Assembly (NCBI RefSeq): GCF_000372725.1
Contig: NW_005201392.1
Span: 415,094 to 479,093 of the forward strand
Reading direction: 5' to 3'
Source of the DNA: Emiliania huxleyi CCMP1516
Taxonomy: Eukaryota; Haptophyta; Isochrysidales; Noelaerhabdaceae
DNA length: 64,000 bases
Every line of letters starts with the position of its first letter. Within the stretch, counting starts at the first letter, position 1. The translations under genes and the position numbers were made by a program. Below the pieces are notes generated by a model. The model did no database searches, had not been told where the DNA came from, and worked only from the letters and a program-made list of their open reading frames with translations. Positions 31,903-43,291 of this stretch are shown piece after piece.

Positions 31903-33775
31903 CTACTCTAGCAGCCGGCCCAGGAACTGCTGCAGCGGCGGCGAGAACTGGCGGCGCTGCAACGCGCTGCGCAACGCCGCCGTGCCGCCGACGCGCAGCA
32001 ACCGGCCGGCCCGCTGCAGCTCCGTCTGCCGCGCCAAGGCGACGTCGAGCGCGTCCCTGGCGGCGGTGCGCTGGCTGCGCAGCTGCCGCTCCGTCGCCTC
32101 CATCCGCCGAATGGCACGCTCCTACGGCAAACGTGACGCGCTCGCGGGATGGCCGGGGCGGCAGACGAACCCAACCGCGCGCGGGCGGCGGGCAATGCGG
32201 CGGCGAGCGCGGGCGGCGGAGGCAGAGGCTGCGTAGGCGGAGGCGGGCGCGGGCCTGCTGCTCAAACTGCGCGGGGCCGAGAAATGGGGAGATGTGGGGA
32301 GATGTGGGGAGAGATGGGCCTGCTGCTCAAACTGCGCGGGGCCGAGATATGGGGAGATGTGGGGAGATGTGGGGAGAGATGGGCCTGCTGCTCAAACTGC
32401 GCGGGGCCGAGATATGGGGAGATGTGGGGAGATGTGGGGAGAGATGGGCCTGCTGCTCAAACTGCGCGGGGCCGAGATATGGGGAGATGTGGGGAGATGT
32501 GGGGAGAGATGGGCCTGCTGCTCAAACTGCGCGGGGCCGAGATATGGGGAGATGTGGGGAGATGTGGGGAGAGATGGGCCTGCTGCTCAAACTGCGCGGG
32601 GCCGAGCCCCTCGACACCCTCCCCCGACGCGGGCCACGCGTAGTCCGCACCTATTTGCGGCGCGGCATGGCACGTGTCGGGCGAATGCCTGGAGGCGGCC
32701 TGGCCGGCCGCGACGCCGAGTCGGCGCCGCGCGCGCGAAGGGCCGAAGCGAGCGCGCGCAGCTTCTCGCCCGCCTCCTCCTCGGCCGCGGAGAGCGCCTC
32801 GACGCGCCCGAGCACGCGCCCATGCAGCCGGCGCAGCCGGCGCGTCAAGTAGGCCCGCCGCTCCTGCGGCGAACTTGGACGAGCTTCGCCGAGCTTCGCC
32901 GAGATTCGCCGAGCTTCGCCGAGCTTCGCAAGCATGGGTGCGAGATTCGCCGAGGGGTGGGTCAAGAGCGCCCCGCGCTGCGCTCGCCGCCGCGAGGGGA
33001 GTGCAAGAGGCTGCCAGTGCAGTGGCTGTGGGGGGGTAGTGGCTGTGGGGGGGTAGTGGCTGTGGGGGGGTAGTGGCTGTGGGGGGGTAGTGGCTGTGGG
33101 GGGCGAGAGTACGGGTGCGGCTGGGGCATCCTACACCGGCCGCGCCTCTTCGCGCGCCGCGTCGGCGTCGGCCCCAACAGCAGGACCGAGGAGCCACTCG
33201 AGGTCCCCCTCCTCCTCCTCCCACTCCCCCTCCCCCTCCCCCTCCCCCGCCTCCTCCTCCCCCGCCTCGCCCTTCACCTCCCCGCCCTCGCCTTTCAACG
33301 CCTCCCCCAGCGCCACCGCCGCCGCCCCCTCCCCCGCCACCGCCGCCTCCTCTGCCCCCTCCTCCGCCGTCGCCGCATCCTCTGCCCCCTCCCCGGCGCC
33401 AGAGGAATCGACGGCCTCCGCCTCCGCCGCCGCCGCCGCCTCCGCCGCCTCTCCTACCCCCCGCCCCTCCGCCGCCCCTCGCCGCGCCCTCCGCCCCGCC
33501 CTCTCGGCGACCTCCCCAATCTCCGCCTCGAGCTCCGCGGCGCTCAGCGGCGAGACAAGCCCTTCCCACCCCACGGCCCCTCCCTCACGCGCGCCGGCAT
33601 GCCCTCTCCTCACCCCCCAACCCGCACCCTCGCCGCCCGCCTCGCCGCCGCCCCTCCCGCCGCCAGCCGCCCAGCGGCGGCGGCGGCGCGGCGGCGGCGG
33701 CAACGGCCGGCCCGCCGCCTCCCTCTCCGCCTGCAGCCAAGCGTCGGCGGCCCCCTCGAGCCTGCGCCGTGGAGT
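31903..33775 (-). CDS. Unrecognised multi-exon protein, acidic N-terminal half and helical C-terminus
   Basis: No family recognised. Reading the minus strand: a segment RRRLEGAADAWLQAERE (about 33755), a low-complexity linker, SPLSAAELEAEIGEVAERAG, then a strongly acidic Ala/Glu stretch ending WEEEEGDLEWLLGPAVG at about 33170. After introns built of GTGGCTGTGGGGGGGTA and TTCGCCGAGC repeats comes a helix (RRLRRLHGRVLGRVEALSAA, about 32830). After the 65-bp repeat array comes a last exon (MEATERQLRSQRTAARDA, then QRRQFSPPLQQFLGRLLE) with a stop at 31903. The start is not found. Alternative exon-like stretches on the plus strand at 33770-34090 leave some doubt about gene extent. Confidence 0.42.
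32251..32610. repeat. 65-bp tandem repeat, about 5.5 copies
   Basis: Copies begin at 32251, 32316, 32381, 32446, 32511 and 32576. Each joins a 31-bp exon-like block (GGGCCTGCTGCTCAAACTGC...) to 34 bp of GGGGAGATGT-type filler. It is therefore a multimer of an exon edge plus intron filler, not a plain minisatellite. Confidence 0.93.
33025..33105. repeat. 17-bp tandem repeat GTGGCTGTGGGGGGGTA
   Basis: About five perfect copies inside a presumed minus-strand intron. Confidence 0.9.
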
Positions 33776-34209
33776 CCAAGGGGCGTCAGGGCACGTGTCG
33801 CGCGTTGGAGTCGGAGCACCGCGTCGCTAGGCACGTGATGAACGCCTCCCCCGTACCTGTATCTCCCCTGTATCTCCCCCGCACCTCGCCTATCTCTCGC
33901 ACGGTGAGGTCCCATAGGCGAGATACGACCACCTCCCCCGTACCTCGCCTGTATCTCCCCTGTATCTCGTCCCAGGTGCTGGCCTACGTGACGAACATGT
34001 ATGGCAACCACCCCCTTGCGTCCCCACATGGCAACCACCCCCTTGGATCCTCATCCCGCAGGTGAAGCGCGCCTTCATGGACTCCCTCCTATGGCAACCA
34101 CCCCCTTGCGTCCCCACATCTCAGGGCGGGAGGAGCGCGGCCGCGTGCCGTGAGGAGACGGACCACCGCGCGACGAGGAGGGAGAATACGGCGCCCCAGC
34201 CCCGACCCT

Positions 34210-34769
34210 AGCCCACACAGGTAGGAAGGGCGGGCACCCCTAAGACTATAGCCGCAACCCCAACCCTAAGCCTAAGCCTAACCCTAGCCCACACAGGTAG
34301 GAAGGGCGGGCACCCCTAAGACTATAGCCGCAACCCCAACCCTAAGCCTAAGCCTAACCCTAGCCCACACAGGTAGGAAGGGCGGGCACCCCTAAGACTA
34401 TGGCCGCAACCCCAACCCTAAGCCTAAGCCTAACCCTAGCCCACACAGGTAGGAAGGGCGGGCACCCCTAAGACTATGGCCGCAACCCCAACCCCAAGCC
34501 TAAGCCTAACCCTAGCCCACACAGGTAGGAAGGGCGGGCACCCCTAAGACTATGGCCGCAACCCCAACCCCAAGCCTAACCCTAACCCTAGCCCACACAG
34601 GTAGGAAGGGCGGGCACCCCTAAGACTATGGCCGCAACCCCAACCCTAAGCCTAAGCCTAACCCTAGCCCACACAGGTAGGAAGGGCGGGCACCCCTAAG
34701 ACTATGGCCGCAACCCCAACCCCAAGCCTAAGCCTAACCCTAGCCCACACAGGTAGGAAGGGCGGGCAG
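34210..34769. repeat. 76-bp minisatellite with telomere-like core, 7.3 copies
   Basis: Units start AGCCCACACAGG at 34210 and recur every 76 bp to 34742, with a final partial unit. Each ends in CCTAAGCCTAAGCC-type telomere-like repeats. Copies differ by a few bases (ACTATA/ACTATG). It separates two minus-strand genes. Confidence 0.94.
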
Positions 34770-34857
34770 TGGGAGGCGGAGGCGGATGGCTGCTCCAACG
34801 GAGTGCGGGCGAAGGGCGGGCCCGTGTCCTGCCGAGCACGACTCTGAAGACTCTTCT

Positions 34858-35346
34858 CTAGGCATCTAGGCCGGACCAGTCTTCGCCCCGCCTCAGCGCC
34901 TCGCCAAGCCCCCTCGCCACGCGGTCGAGATCGTCGCCTGCTCTCGCCCAATCTCGCGTCATCTCGCGTCACTCTCGCGTCAGCTCGCGACGCGGGCGAG
35001 CTCGCCGCCGCCGCCGCCTCCACCTCCGCCGCCGCCGCCGCCCTCCCACCCCCCCTCGTGCTCGCTCCCCTCCCACCTCGTCAGGCCGCCGCCCGCGCCC
35101 CTCCCTTCGCCTCCCGCCTCAAGCCCGGGCAGCGACGCGGCCGGCGGCGGGGTGGGGCCGAGGCGGCGGTAGCCGCTGTAGCCGCCGTAGCCTCCAAACC
35201 CGCCCGACGCCTCTTCTGCCTCGACTGCGAGAGAGGGGGGAGGGGGGTGGGAGAGAGGGGGGGGTGGGAGAGGGGGAAGGGAGAGGGGGAAGGGAGAGGG
35301 GGAAGGGAGAGGGGGAAGGGAGAGGGGGAAGGGTGAGAGCGAGGGG

Positions 35347-35395
<49 letters not shown>

Positions 35396-37512
35396 GGGAG
35401 AGAGAGAGAGAGAGAGAGAGGGAGGGGGGGGAGGGGGGGGGGGGGGAGAGAGAGCGAGAGGAGCGAGAGAGGGAGCGAGAGAGGGGGGGAGGTGCTGCTG
35501 CGGAGGAGGGGGGCTGGCCGCTAGTCTCGGCTAGATCTCGGCTACATCTCGCCCAAGTAGTCCTCTTCGTCCGGCAAGTCCGACGTCTCGTCGATCACTC
35601 GCCTGCCTCACGAGTGCACCCCACTCAGGACCGCCACCACATGCGGGCTGTGAACTCACGCGCAGGCCGTGAATACACACGCGAGCTGCGAAAGCGGCGG
35701 AGCGCGGTTCAAGACGGCTGGGGAGATCTGGGGAGATCTGGGGAGATCTGGGGAGCACGGTTCAAGACGGCTGCATGCGCGTCCTCTCTGTAACACCGCT
35801 CGGCACTACGCGGACCTGCACTCCGCATCTAGGCCTCGACATCTGGGGAGATCTGGGGAGATGCGGGGAGATCTTTCCGCATCTAGACTCCACGCGCAGC
35901 GCGCGCGAGAAGAGCTCTTTCCTCCACTGCTGCTCCACCGCCATCCAGCGCTCGAAAGTGCCTAGAAGGCTCCAAGAAGGTTCCTAGAAGGCTCCTGCGG
36001 CTCCACCGCCATCCAGCGCTCGAAAGTGCCGACACGGGGGTCGTCATCTCCCGCGCCTGCGGGACATGTCTCGGACATGTCACGGACGTGTCGTGGAGAT
36101 GTCCCCGGGGCGCCCCTGGCACCGAGGAGTCCGCCACGCGTTTCTCCTCCCGCCAGCCGCCCGCCGCTGCCCCCTCCCTCCTCGCCGCCTCCTCCCTCCT
36201 CGCCGCCTCCCCCCCCCCAGTCCCGCTGCCGGCTCCGCCACGCTAGCTCGGCGGCGTCGCGCCTACTCTAGCGCAATCTCGGGTAACCTCGCGCAATCTC
36301 GGGTAACCTCGGTACCCACGGCGCCAGCTCGGCGGCATCGCGCCTGATCGGGTCCATGTGCACTACATCCTGGCTCTCTCGGCTATCTCTCGGCTGTCTC
36401 TCGGCTGCCTCTCGGCTGCCTCTCGGCTTCCTCTCGGCTGTCCCTCGGCTGCCTCTCGACTGCCTCTCGTCTGTATCTCGCGCCGCAAAAAGTCAGTCGC
36501 GGCGGGGTTGCGGCGACCCCATCGCTCGGCGGAGCGCTGCGCCTCGGGCATGCGCCGGTACGCCTCCAGCGCCTCCCGCCGCCGCCGCGCCGCCTCCTCG
36601 CGCCTCGCGTCCTCGCGTTGCATCCTACCGACAAAACGGCGCAGGCAAACGCGTCCGTTGATCGGCCACGGGCAGACAGACGCCTCTGCCGGGCGCTGTG
36701 AGGCAGTGCTCGGCGGCGGTGCGAGGCGGTGTGCTGGCGCGGAGGGGGGAGGAGGAGGCGCGTCGTGGCGGGGCGGTGTAGTGAGCAGGCAGGGCGGGCG
36801 CTGCAGTTCCTGTACCTGGCGACCACCAGCTCGGCGCTGTCGCCCTCTGCAAGCTCACGGCGCATCCGAGCTAGCTCTTCGTCGCCCTCCTCTGCCGCCT
36901 CCTCCTCCGTCGCCGCCCCCGCCTCCTCTGACGACTCATCCGCCCTCCTCGCCTCCTCAGCCTTCTCCGACATGTCCTTCTCCTCTGCCACCGCCGCCAC
37001 CGCCGCAGGCGCCTGCCCTGCCGCCGGTGCGCTCACGGTGTCCTTCCCGCCGTCGCCTATCGCCGCTTCGCCGCGAGGCGCCTCATGCGCCGCGCGATCC
37101 GCCTCGACGCGTGGAGGGTCCGCTGGTGTGGTTGGCGGCCGCAGCAGAGCGCCCACCTCGTCGCGGCCGCGGAGCCAGGCAAGCGGCCGCCAAGCGCACA
37201 CGGCCGGGCTGGCGCGGGCCCGGACAGCAGCGCGGCGCAGGGAGGGTATTCGGCGAGCCGAGGGCGGGTCAGCTTCGCGCTGCCGCGCGTACTCCTTCCA
37301 CGAGGTGCCGCTCGCGTCGCGCCTACGCGCAATGGAGCACAAGATCTGGCAAGCGGAGCCAGAGGGCCGGCGGAAGCGTTTTGACTGGAAACGCACGTGG
37401 CGTCCTGATCGACGAGCGCGACGCGCGAGGAGCGGGGTGCGACACGGGGCGCGCGAGGAGCATGCTGGACGAGCCCGGCGACGACGCACAGACCCGCCGC
37501 GAAGCGCAGCAT
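34858..37512 (-). CDS. Unrecognised targeted protein, about eight exons
   Basis: Start 37512 opens a hydrophobic leader (MLRFAAGLCVVAGLVQ) followed by an Arg/Ser/Ala-rich stretch, as in secretory or plastid-targeted precursors. Later exons: KEYARQREADPPSARR (about 37290), an acidic region (EEAGAATEEEAAEEGDEELA), ELVVAR joined to MQREDARREEAARRRREA (36623), VVHMDPIRRDAAELAPW (about 36355), WREEKRVADSSVPGAP (about 36150), DDDPRVGTFERWMAVEQQWR (about 36030), DETSDLPDEEDYL (about 35590), GGFGGYGGYSGYRRLG (about 35200) and DDLDRVARGLGEALRRGEDW ending at a stop at 34858-34860. Introns carry GGGGAGATCT, GAGA and CTCTCGGCTGC repeats and exon duplications. No domain recognised. The exon chain is by eye; the frame near 35650-35750 is unresolved. 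Confidence 0.55.
35226..35470. repeat. GA/GGGA-rich simple-sequence intron
   Basis: Purine-only stretch of GGGAGAGGGGGAAGG and (GA)n within an intron of the minus-strand gene. The preceding exon end (minus) reads CTTGG|GCGAGATG, a possible GC donor. Confidence 0.85.
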
Positions 37513-38436
37513 CGCCGGCTGCGAGGCTTGCTCTCCACCGCCGCGCCCGAATTTTTTTTTACTTTTAGATCGGGGGCCCATCGCATGGACGTGACGCCCG
37601 GACGTGGCAGCCCGCTGGCTGTGTGTCTTGTGAGCTTGTTTGTGTCTGTGTGTCGCTCGTGCGTGTCGTCATCATCTGTCCAGCGTCCACCCTACCCAAC
37701 CGTAGACGGCGTGAGATAGGGTGCTGACCTTTCTCGCAAGGCTCGCCGTGGCCCCACACGGCGGCCTCTGCTTGCGTTTTCGAGCCAGGACCTTCGTCCG
37801 GGCCCACGGCCGGCACGGCGTCAAATTTTCTCGCCGATACCGCGCGCTCGGCCGCCACCGCGGCGCCTCCGAGAGCGCCGTTTCGACACGCTGCAGCCGC
37901 GGGCCGCGGCACCTCGACACACCGCCTCTCGCGCCGCCTCGAGGTGCTCCGATCGTGCACGCGGGTCGGCTCGGCACGGTGCGTGCAAATTATCGCATGT
38001 ATTCGCACTCGCTGCGCCACGTATCTGCCTCTGACGGCCCGATACGCCACCCGAAGCGCCACCGGTCCACACACGCGGGGCTGCGCGACTCTCTCGCGGC
38101 CCACCGCCCTCCCACACGCCGTTCGACCTCCACACAGGCGCTCGCTCGAGCCTCGCCGTCCGGGCGGTCCTGCGCGTCCAGATCTCGGCGACCATGACCC
38201 GCCACGCGCCAGCTCTGCACCTCTCCCGCGCGCGCCCGGCTGCTGGCATGGCGTGGCGGGCGAGGCTGGCGCGCTGCGACCGGTGGAGCGCCGCGCGGGC
38301 AGCGCACCAGCCTCGCACGCACCTCTCCACTGCGCCGCGTGCGCCGCTGGCAGTGTGCTGCGAGGCTCAACATGTGGTCACAGGGTAGTCAGGGTGTGGC
38401 TTGTGGTGGCTTGTGGTGCTGATCGCTGGCTCTTAG

Positions 38437-38484
38437 CTCCCCGGCCCTGGATGTGAGGCTAATGACTGCACTCCAAGTGCTCCA
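38437..38484 (+). repeat. Dispersed repeat shared with 18995-19072
   Basis: Reads CTCCCCGGCCCTGG, a short spacer, then AATGACTGCACTCCAA. The inverted-orientation relative at 18995-19072 has a longer spacer. Confidence 0.65.
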
Positions 38485-38628
38485 AGTTAGGAAGCCGCAG
38501 GTCCTAGCGCCTGATAACGTCACCGGCGCTTATTTCTTGATCTTTGGCAAGCCTCGATATTTCTATATTAAAACCGGCGGGCAGAGAGGGAGGGCGAGAC
38601 GATCGAGGGGTCCCGTACCACGGTCCAC

Positions 38629-38666
38629 GCGGAATCGACCCTATCCAGTGCTCAAGTGCTCAAGGT
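38629..38666 (+). repeat. 38-bp dispersed repeat, copy 1
   Basis: Starts GCGGAATCGACCCTATCC. Identical to 63113-63150; a 27-bp part occurs inverted at 53094-53120. Confidence 0.88.
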
Positions 38667-39158
38667 CAAGCTCGGGGCGCGTGAGCCGGACTTGTGAGCC
38701 GGACGGCTTTCATTTCTCTCTGCGTTCTCGCACAGCGAGATACTCCTTTCCGCCCCAAACTGTCACTCCCCTTTCTCCCGGCCGGGGTGGGGCGCTAACA
38801 ACAAAAAAACTTAGTGAGAAACGCCGGGCAGCGTGGCGCATTACTGAACCCTCCCATACGTGTTCGAGAGAGATTTTTAGCAATACCAAACAACTCTAAC
38901 ACTCACACGTAATTTGGGGCCTGGAGCCCTGTTCACGCGTCGTGTTCGTGGCTCCTCCTTCGCTGTCCCATCTCCTCATCTCTCTCCCGCCTGGGCGGGG
39001 CGGCGGGTGGGCGCGCGGTGAGGCGTGGCGTGTGAGTGTGTGCGACTGCAACGACGGACCGCTCGCAAGAGACCATTGGGTTTGTACTATTAACAACGAA
39101 GGCGCTCTCAAAAAACTTGCCGGGGGGGGGGCTGTCACCCTGGTAGGGCCCTATTAGG

Positions 39159-41301
39159 ATGGTCCTCCACTCGCTGTCTCGTGTCGCCCCAGGGCTGCTC
39201 GCGCTGCGGCCGAAGCTGACCGCCGATTCGCTGAAGCCCGGCAGGCTCCTGCGCGTGGGCAGCGCCGCCGGCCACGACGTGCATGCCGCGGTGCTGTGCT
39301 GGTGCGGCGGCGTGGCGTTCGCCGCGCCTATTGCCGGCTGGCCGCACGCGCCCGCCGTCATTTGCGGCGCGGTTCCAGCTGAGGCGGCCGAGAGCGCCGT
39401 GCTCCTTGACGACAGCCTGGGTGCCTCGCCGGACGCTGTGGACGCGGCGGCCGAGGAGGGAGGCGTGTCGGTCATCGACTGCTTTGGCGCGCCGCTCGAC
39501 AGCCCGCCGACCTCGCTGCGCGACGGGTCGAGGAGGCGCCTGCCTCTGATGGCGGTCTGCCCGGGGCAGGCGGACCTCCAGCCCATCTGCGCCAGCCTCC
39601 ACACAGGCACAGGCGCCACCTGCCTTTTCGCCCTCGGGCGTGTCAGCAGCAGCCCTTGCACGCGCACCGCCACCACCGCGGGTCTGGCGCCGACACCGCC
39701 GCCGCCATCGGCCGCAGGCACCGCCGCCATCGACGTCCTCACCCCCGTGGGGCGAGGCCAGGTGTGGCGCGCACTCTCTGTCCGCCTCCTCCGCACCTTT
39801 TCGCCCGCACCGCCGTTTGCGCCGCCCCGCCCACCCCGCCACCGCCTGCCGCGCCCCCCGGTCCAATCAGCTATCAATTATGGCTCATTGCTCATGCATC
39901 CGCGCCCCCCAGTCCATGCTGCTGATGGGCGAGCGGGGCACCGGCAAGTCCGCCGTTGCCATCGACGCGGTGATTGCGCAGGCGGCGCGAGACACACACA
40001 CACACACTCACTCCCACATCGCTCGCCCACGCGCACTGGGCCTTGCACTTTGAATGCCGTGGGGCTCCCGTCGTCTAGACGTCGAGTCGCGAGGGCCAGC
40101 CTGGCCCTCGCCCCACCACCTTGTGTGTGCGTGGAGAAGTGTACCTGACCTCACCTCAGGCGGCGCGGCCGCTGCACTGCGTGGTTGCTCTTTCCGACCC
40201 GGGCGCCGAGGCAGCCTCGGACCTTGCCCCCCCCCCCCCTCGGTTGACGGCGTTGACGGCACGACGGCTGTGCTCAGGCTGCCCGCAGCCTCGCGGAATG
40301 GATCTGCGAGCGCGCGGATCGGCAGGTGTCGCTCTCGGCTTGCGGAGGCGCCTTTCCTCCTCCCACGATCCTGGCAGAAGACGCGCCTGTCAGCACACGT
40401 CCACGTCCACCCGCTGCCTCCCGCTCGCCACAACTCAAAAGACATCGCACTCTCACTCCTCGACCACCTCGTGCGCGGCGTGCAGCCTCCCCGCCTTCCC
40501 TCTTCCTCCCGCTCTCCCTCCTCTTTCTCTTGCTCCTCCTCCGCCCGCGCGCCTCCCGCCGCTCCGCTCCTCTCCACCGTTTCGCGCGCATCCCCCCCCC
40601 CCCCCCCCTTCCCCGGACAGCTCCACCACGCCCGCCCATGCCTTGCGCCCCTGCCTCCTCCCCCCTGCTTCTCAGGCCCCCTCCCGCCTCCGCTCCGGTC
40701 GCGCCTCACCCTGGTCGCCCCCAGAGGCGGCAGCGCGTCGGAGAGAGCCCTCTTCCTGGACCTTTCCTGGACCCTTCCTGGACCCCTTCCTGGACCCTTC
40801 CTGTAGGCGGCAGCGCGTCGGAGGGAGCGCTCGTCGCGGCGGCGGCTTGCGCGGTGGGCGAGAGGGTGCGCGACGGCGGCGGCCACGCCCTTGTGGTGGT
40901 CGACGGTTGGCGCGGCCTAAGCGCGGTGTGGGACCAGGCGGCGGCGGCCCTCACCTCCCCCCCCACGAGCGCACCGGGAGAGGGGGGCGGAGGAGAGGGA
41001 GGCGGGGGAGCAGGAGACGGCGGCCGCGGCGGCGGTGCCGGCGCGGCGCATACGGCGGTCGCCGCGGCGGTGCGTCGGCGGCTCGAGGCTGCGCAGCGGG
41101 AGACCTCGGCGGAGCAGCGCGTCTTCTACGGCGCGCTGCTGCAGCGCGCGGCGCAGCTCGCCCCCTCGCTCGGCGGCGGCTCCCTCTCCCTCATCGCCGT
41201 CGCGGAGCAGCTGCCCCGGCCTTGCGGCGAGGCGCACGCGGCGCCGTTGGCGGCGGGTGGCGACGGCGGTGGCGAGGGCCAAGGCGGCGGCGGCGGCGGC
41301 C

Positions 41302-41342
<41 letters not shown>

Positions 41343-42889
41343 GATGTGGCTTTCCCGCTCGATCGGTTCTCGGACCGGCCCCGCTCGCAGCGCTTGCGGC
41401 TCGAGGCGCTCGCTGCGCGGGGCGTGCCGCTGACTGCCGCAACGCTCCGCGTCATCGGGATCCCGCCTCCTGCCTCCCCTTTTGGCGCTCCTGTCACGCG
41501 GCTGCCGGGCGGTGGGGGCGAGGGCGAGGGCGAGGGCGAGGGCGAGGGTGAGGGCGAGGGCGAGGGTGCGGGCCAGGGCGCGGCCGCAGCGAGCAGCGCG
41601 GCGTTGTTCGCCGCGCGAGCCAGTTGGTCCCACATTGACCAGCTGCAGTCGCTCGCAGACGGCGCCGCGCCCTAGAAGCGGAAGATCTCCCCATATCTCC
41701 CCGTATCTCCCCGTATCTCGTGCCCTAGAAGCGGAAGGGGGAGCCGTGGAGTCCGACGGGCGCTCGAGAGGACGCGTATTCGGCTGCACTCGACCGCTGT
41801 ATTCGTCGCCCGTGTACCCACGCGGTGCTCTGAGCACACCGCACGAGACCGTGTTCACACCCTGGCCTCGGCGTGTTCGGCTGCACTCGACCGCTGTATT
41901 CGTCGCCCCTGTAGCCACGCGGTGCTCTGAGTACACCGCACGAGACCACCCTCCCGCCCCCGCCTCGGCGTGTTCGCAGCATAGGCCACGATGCGCTGCT
42001 ACCGCACCACCCACGGGACTGAACCCGCACTGGATTCGACCACTCTGGAGGTATGGTAGGCCACGTTCAGCTGCTTGCCTCCGAGTGGGCCCGCGGGGTG
42101 CGGCCGGCGCTGCGGCCAGCCGAGTCGATCGCGCGCGTCGGCGTTGGGTCGGACACGGCGAAGCGTCCACGGCCAGCATCGGCGGCGATGTTGCGGCTAT
42201 CGGTGGGGCACGCCTCTGGCGACAGCGTGTGTGGGCCGTTTTCTGCCACGTTTTCTTCTTCTTGTCGGCAGGCGGGGTTGCGGCTCGAGCTGGCGCAGGC
42301 GGAGGATTTGCCGGCCGCTCTCGGCGACGCGCACACGCGGCTGCAACAGACGCGCGCACGCGCACTGGCGGCGGTGCTCGGCACGCACCGGGAGGGGGTG
42401 CCGCTGGCTCTGTCGCAGCAGGTGGCTGCCTGGACCCTTGCCCCAGCACCTTATGTGTGTGGAGAAGCTCACTTGACCCTACCTAGCAGGTGGCGCTGCT
42501 CCTCGCGATCCTCGACGGGCGCGCCGCCGTCGCCCTCCGCACTCCCGTCACGAGCCCATCGACCTCGCCGGCCCTGCCTCGCCCTACAGACGCTTCGGCC
42601 ACAAATGAATGAATGAATGAATCAGTCCATTTTGCCGCGCCCCAGGCGCCTCGACCACCTTGCCACCGCCGCGCCCGCCACCGCTGCCGAGGAGGTGGCG
42701 GGTTTGCTCGATAAGCTGCGCGCCTCGCCCACCGCCGCCGCCGCATTGCGCGCCGTCGACGAGAGCGAGGAGCTGGCGCCGCCGGAAGAGTCGGCTCTGC
42801 TCGCCGCCATCGCCGAGCACATGCCGCGTGCGGGCGGGCGTGGTTTGTTTGCCTCGTGGCAGACGACTGCGATTGCGACTCGGAGTTGA
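39159..42889 (+). CDS. Highly divergent ATP synthase F1 alpha-subunit-like protein
   Basis: ATG 39159; the N-terminus MVLHSLSRVAPGLLALRPKL could target mitochondria. Family order is preserved but eroded: GRLLRVG, VIDCFGAPLDS (cf. VxDxLGxPxD), ASLHTG then AIDVLTPVGRGQ, Walker A GERGTGKSAVAID at 39928, then HALVVVDGWRGLSAVW, VFYGALLQRAAQLAPSLGGG and SLSLIAVAEQL. An exon at about 42057 gives ASEWARGVRPAL, ESIARVG and GLRLELAQAEDLPAALG. The last exon ends at 42889. Large Gly-rich insertions (GGC repeats 41283-41340, GAGGGC repeats 41515-41570) are unusual. Between 40150 and 40800 the frame is C/T-rich and mostly intron. Walker A has S in place of the usual T after GK. Likely a paralogue or accessory subunit, not the catalytic-ring alpha. 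Confidence 0.75.
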
Positions 42890-43291
42890 TCCGCATGCAT
42901 TTTATATTTTATTGCACGTTGCTCGTTGGCCCTCGGGTTCGACGTGTTTCGTGTTCCGGCGCGCGATACAAGGCCCATCAAGCAGCCAGAGAGAGAGAAT
43001 TAGGCTTTAGCCTCCAGCTGCGCGGCATTTGAGTGGCGCAGTGGCTTCTGGTGCAATCTCATGGGTACGACGGCGTCAACGCCTCGGGTATGACTTGCTT
43101 GTTGCTACTTCAAGATCGCACCACGAGCGAGTGACGGGTAATCGTGGCCGTGGCCAAGAAAGATATCAAATATTAAGGGCTTATTTTGCCTACCGCGAAA
43201 AACTCGACGGTTTTGGGCGTTTCAGAGCACGCTGAACAGATTGGCTTAGCTCTATAATTCTCGCCAGCCCTTTCCTTTCATAATTATTGAC
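42890..43291. other. Intergenic, lower GC, nothing supported
   Basis: Short AT-richer spacer downstream of the alpha-like gene. No domain or repeat seen. Confidence 0.45.

Larger units (their letters stand above)
37513..39158. other. Intergenic between divergent genes, with two dispersed repeats
   Basis: Upstream regions of the minus gene starting 37512 and the plus gene starting 39159. Open frames at 37565-38390 are GC artefacts with no consistent protein character. Dispersed repeats lie at 38437-38484 and 38629-38666. GC drops between 38500 and 38900. Confidence 0.45.

Noticed and set aside
33770..34090. Plus-strand exon-like pieces VLAYVTNM and VKRAFMDSL after CAG acceptors, faintly like a dynamin GED
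   Set aside because: No GTPase or stalk is present upstream, the expected PK-x-I continuation is missing, and the intervening repeats fit minus-strand introns as well. Too thin to call.
32251..34769. Regular 65-bp and 76-bp repeats that look superficially like CRISPR arrays
   Set aside because: Units are contiguous with no unique spacers, the genome is eukaryotic, and there are no cas genes. They are minisatellites.
37565..38400. Long overlapping frames on both strands
   Set aside because: All six frames are Arg/Ala/Pro-rich with no domain, as expected of GC-rich noncoding DNA between divergent genes.
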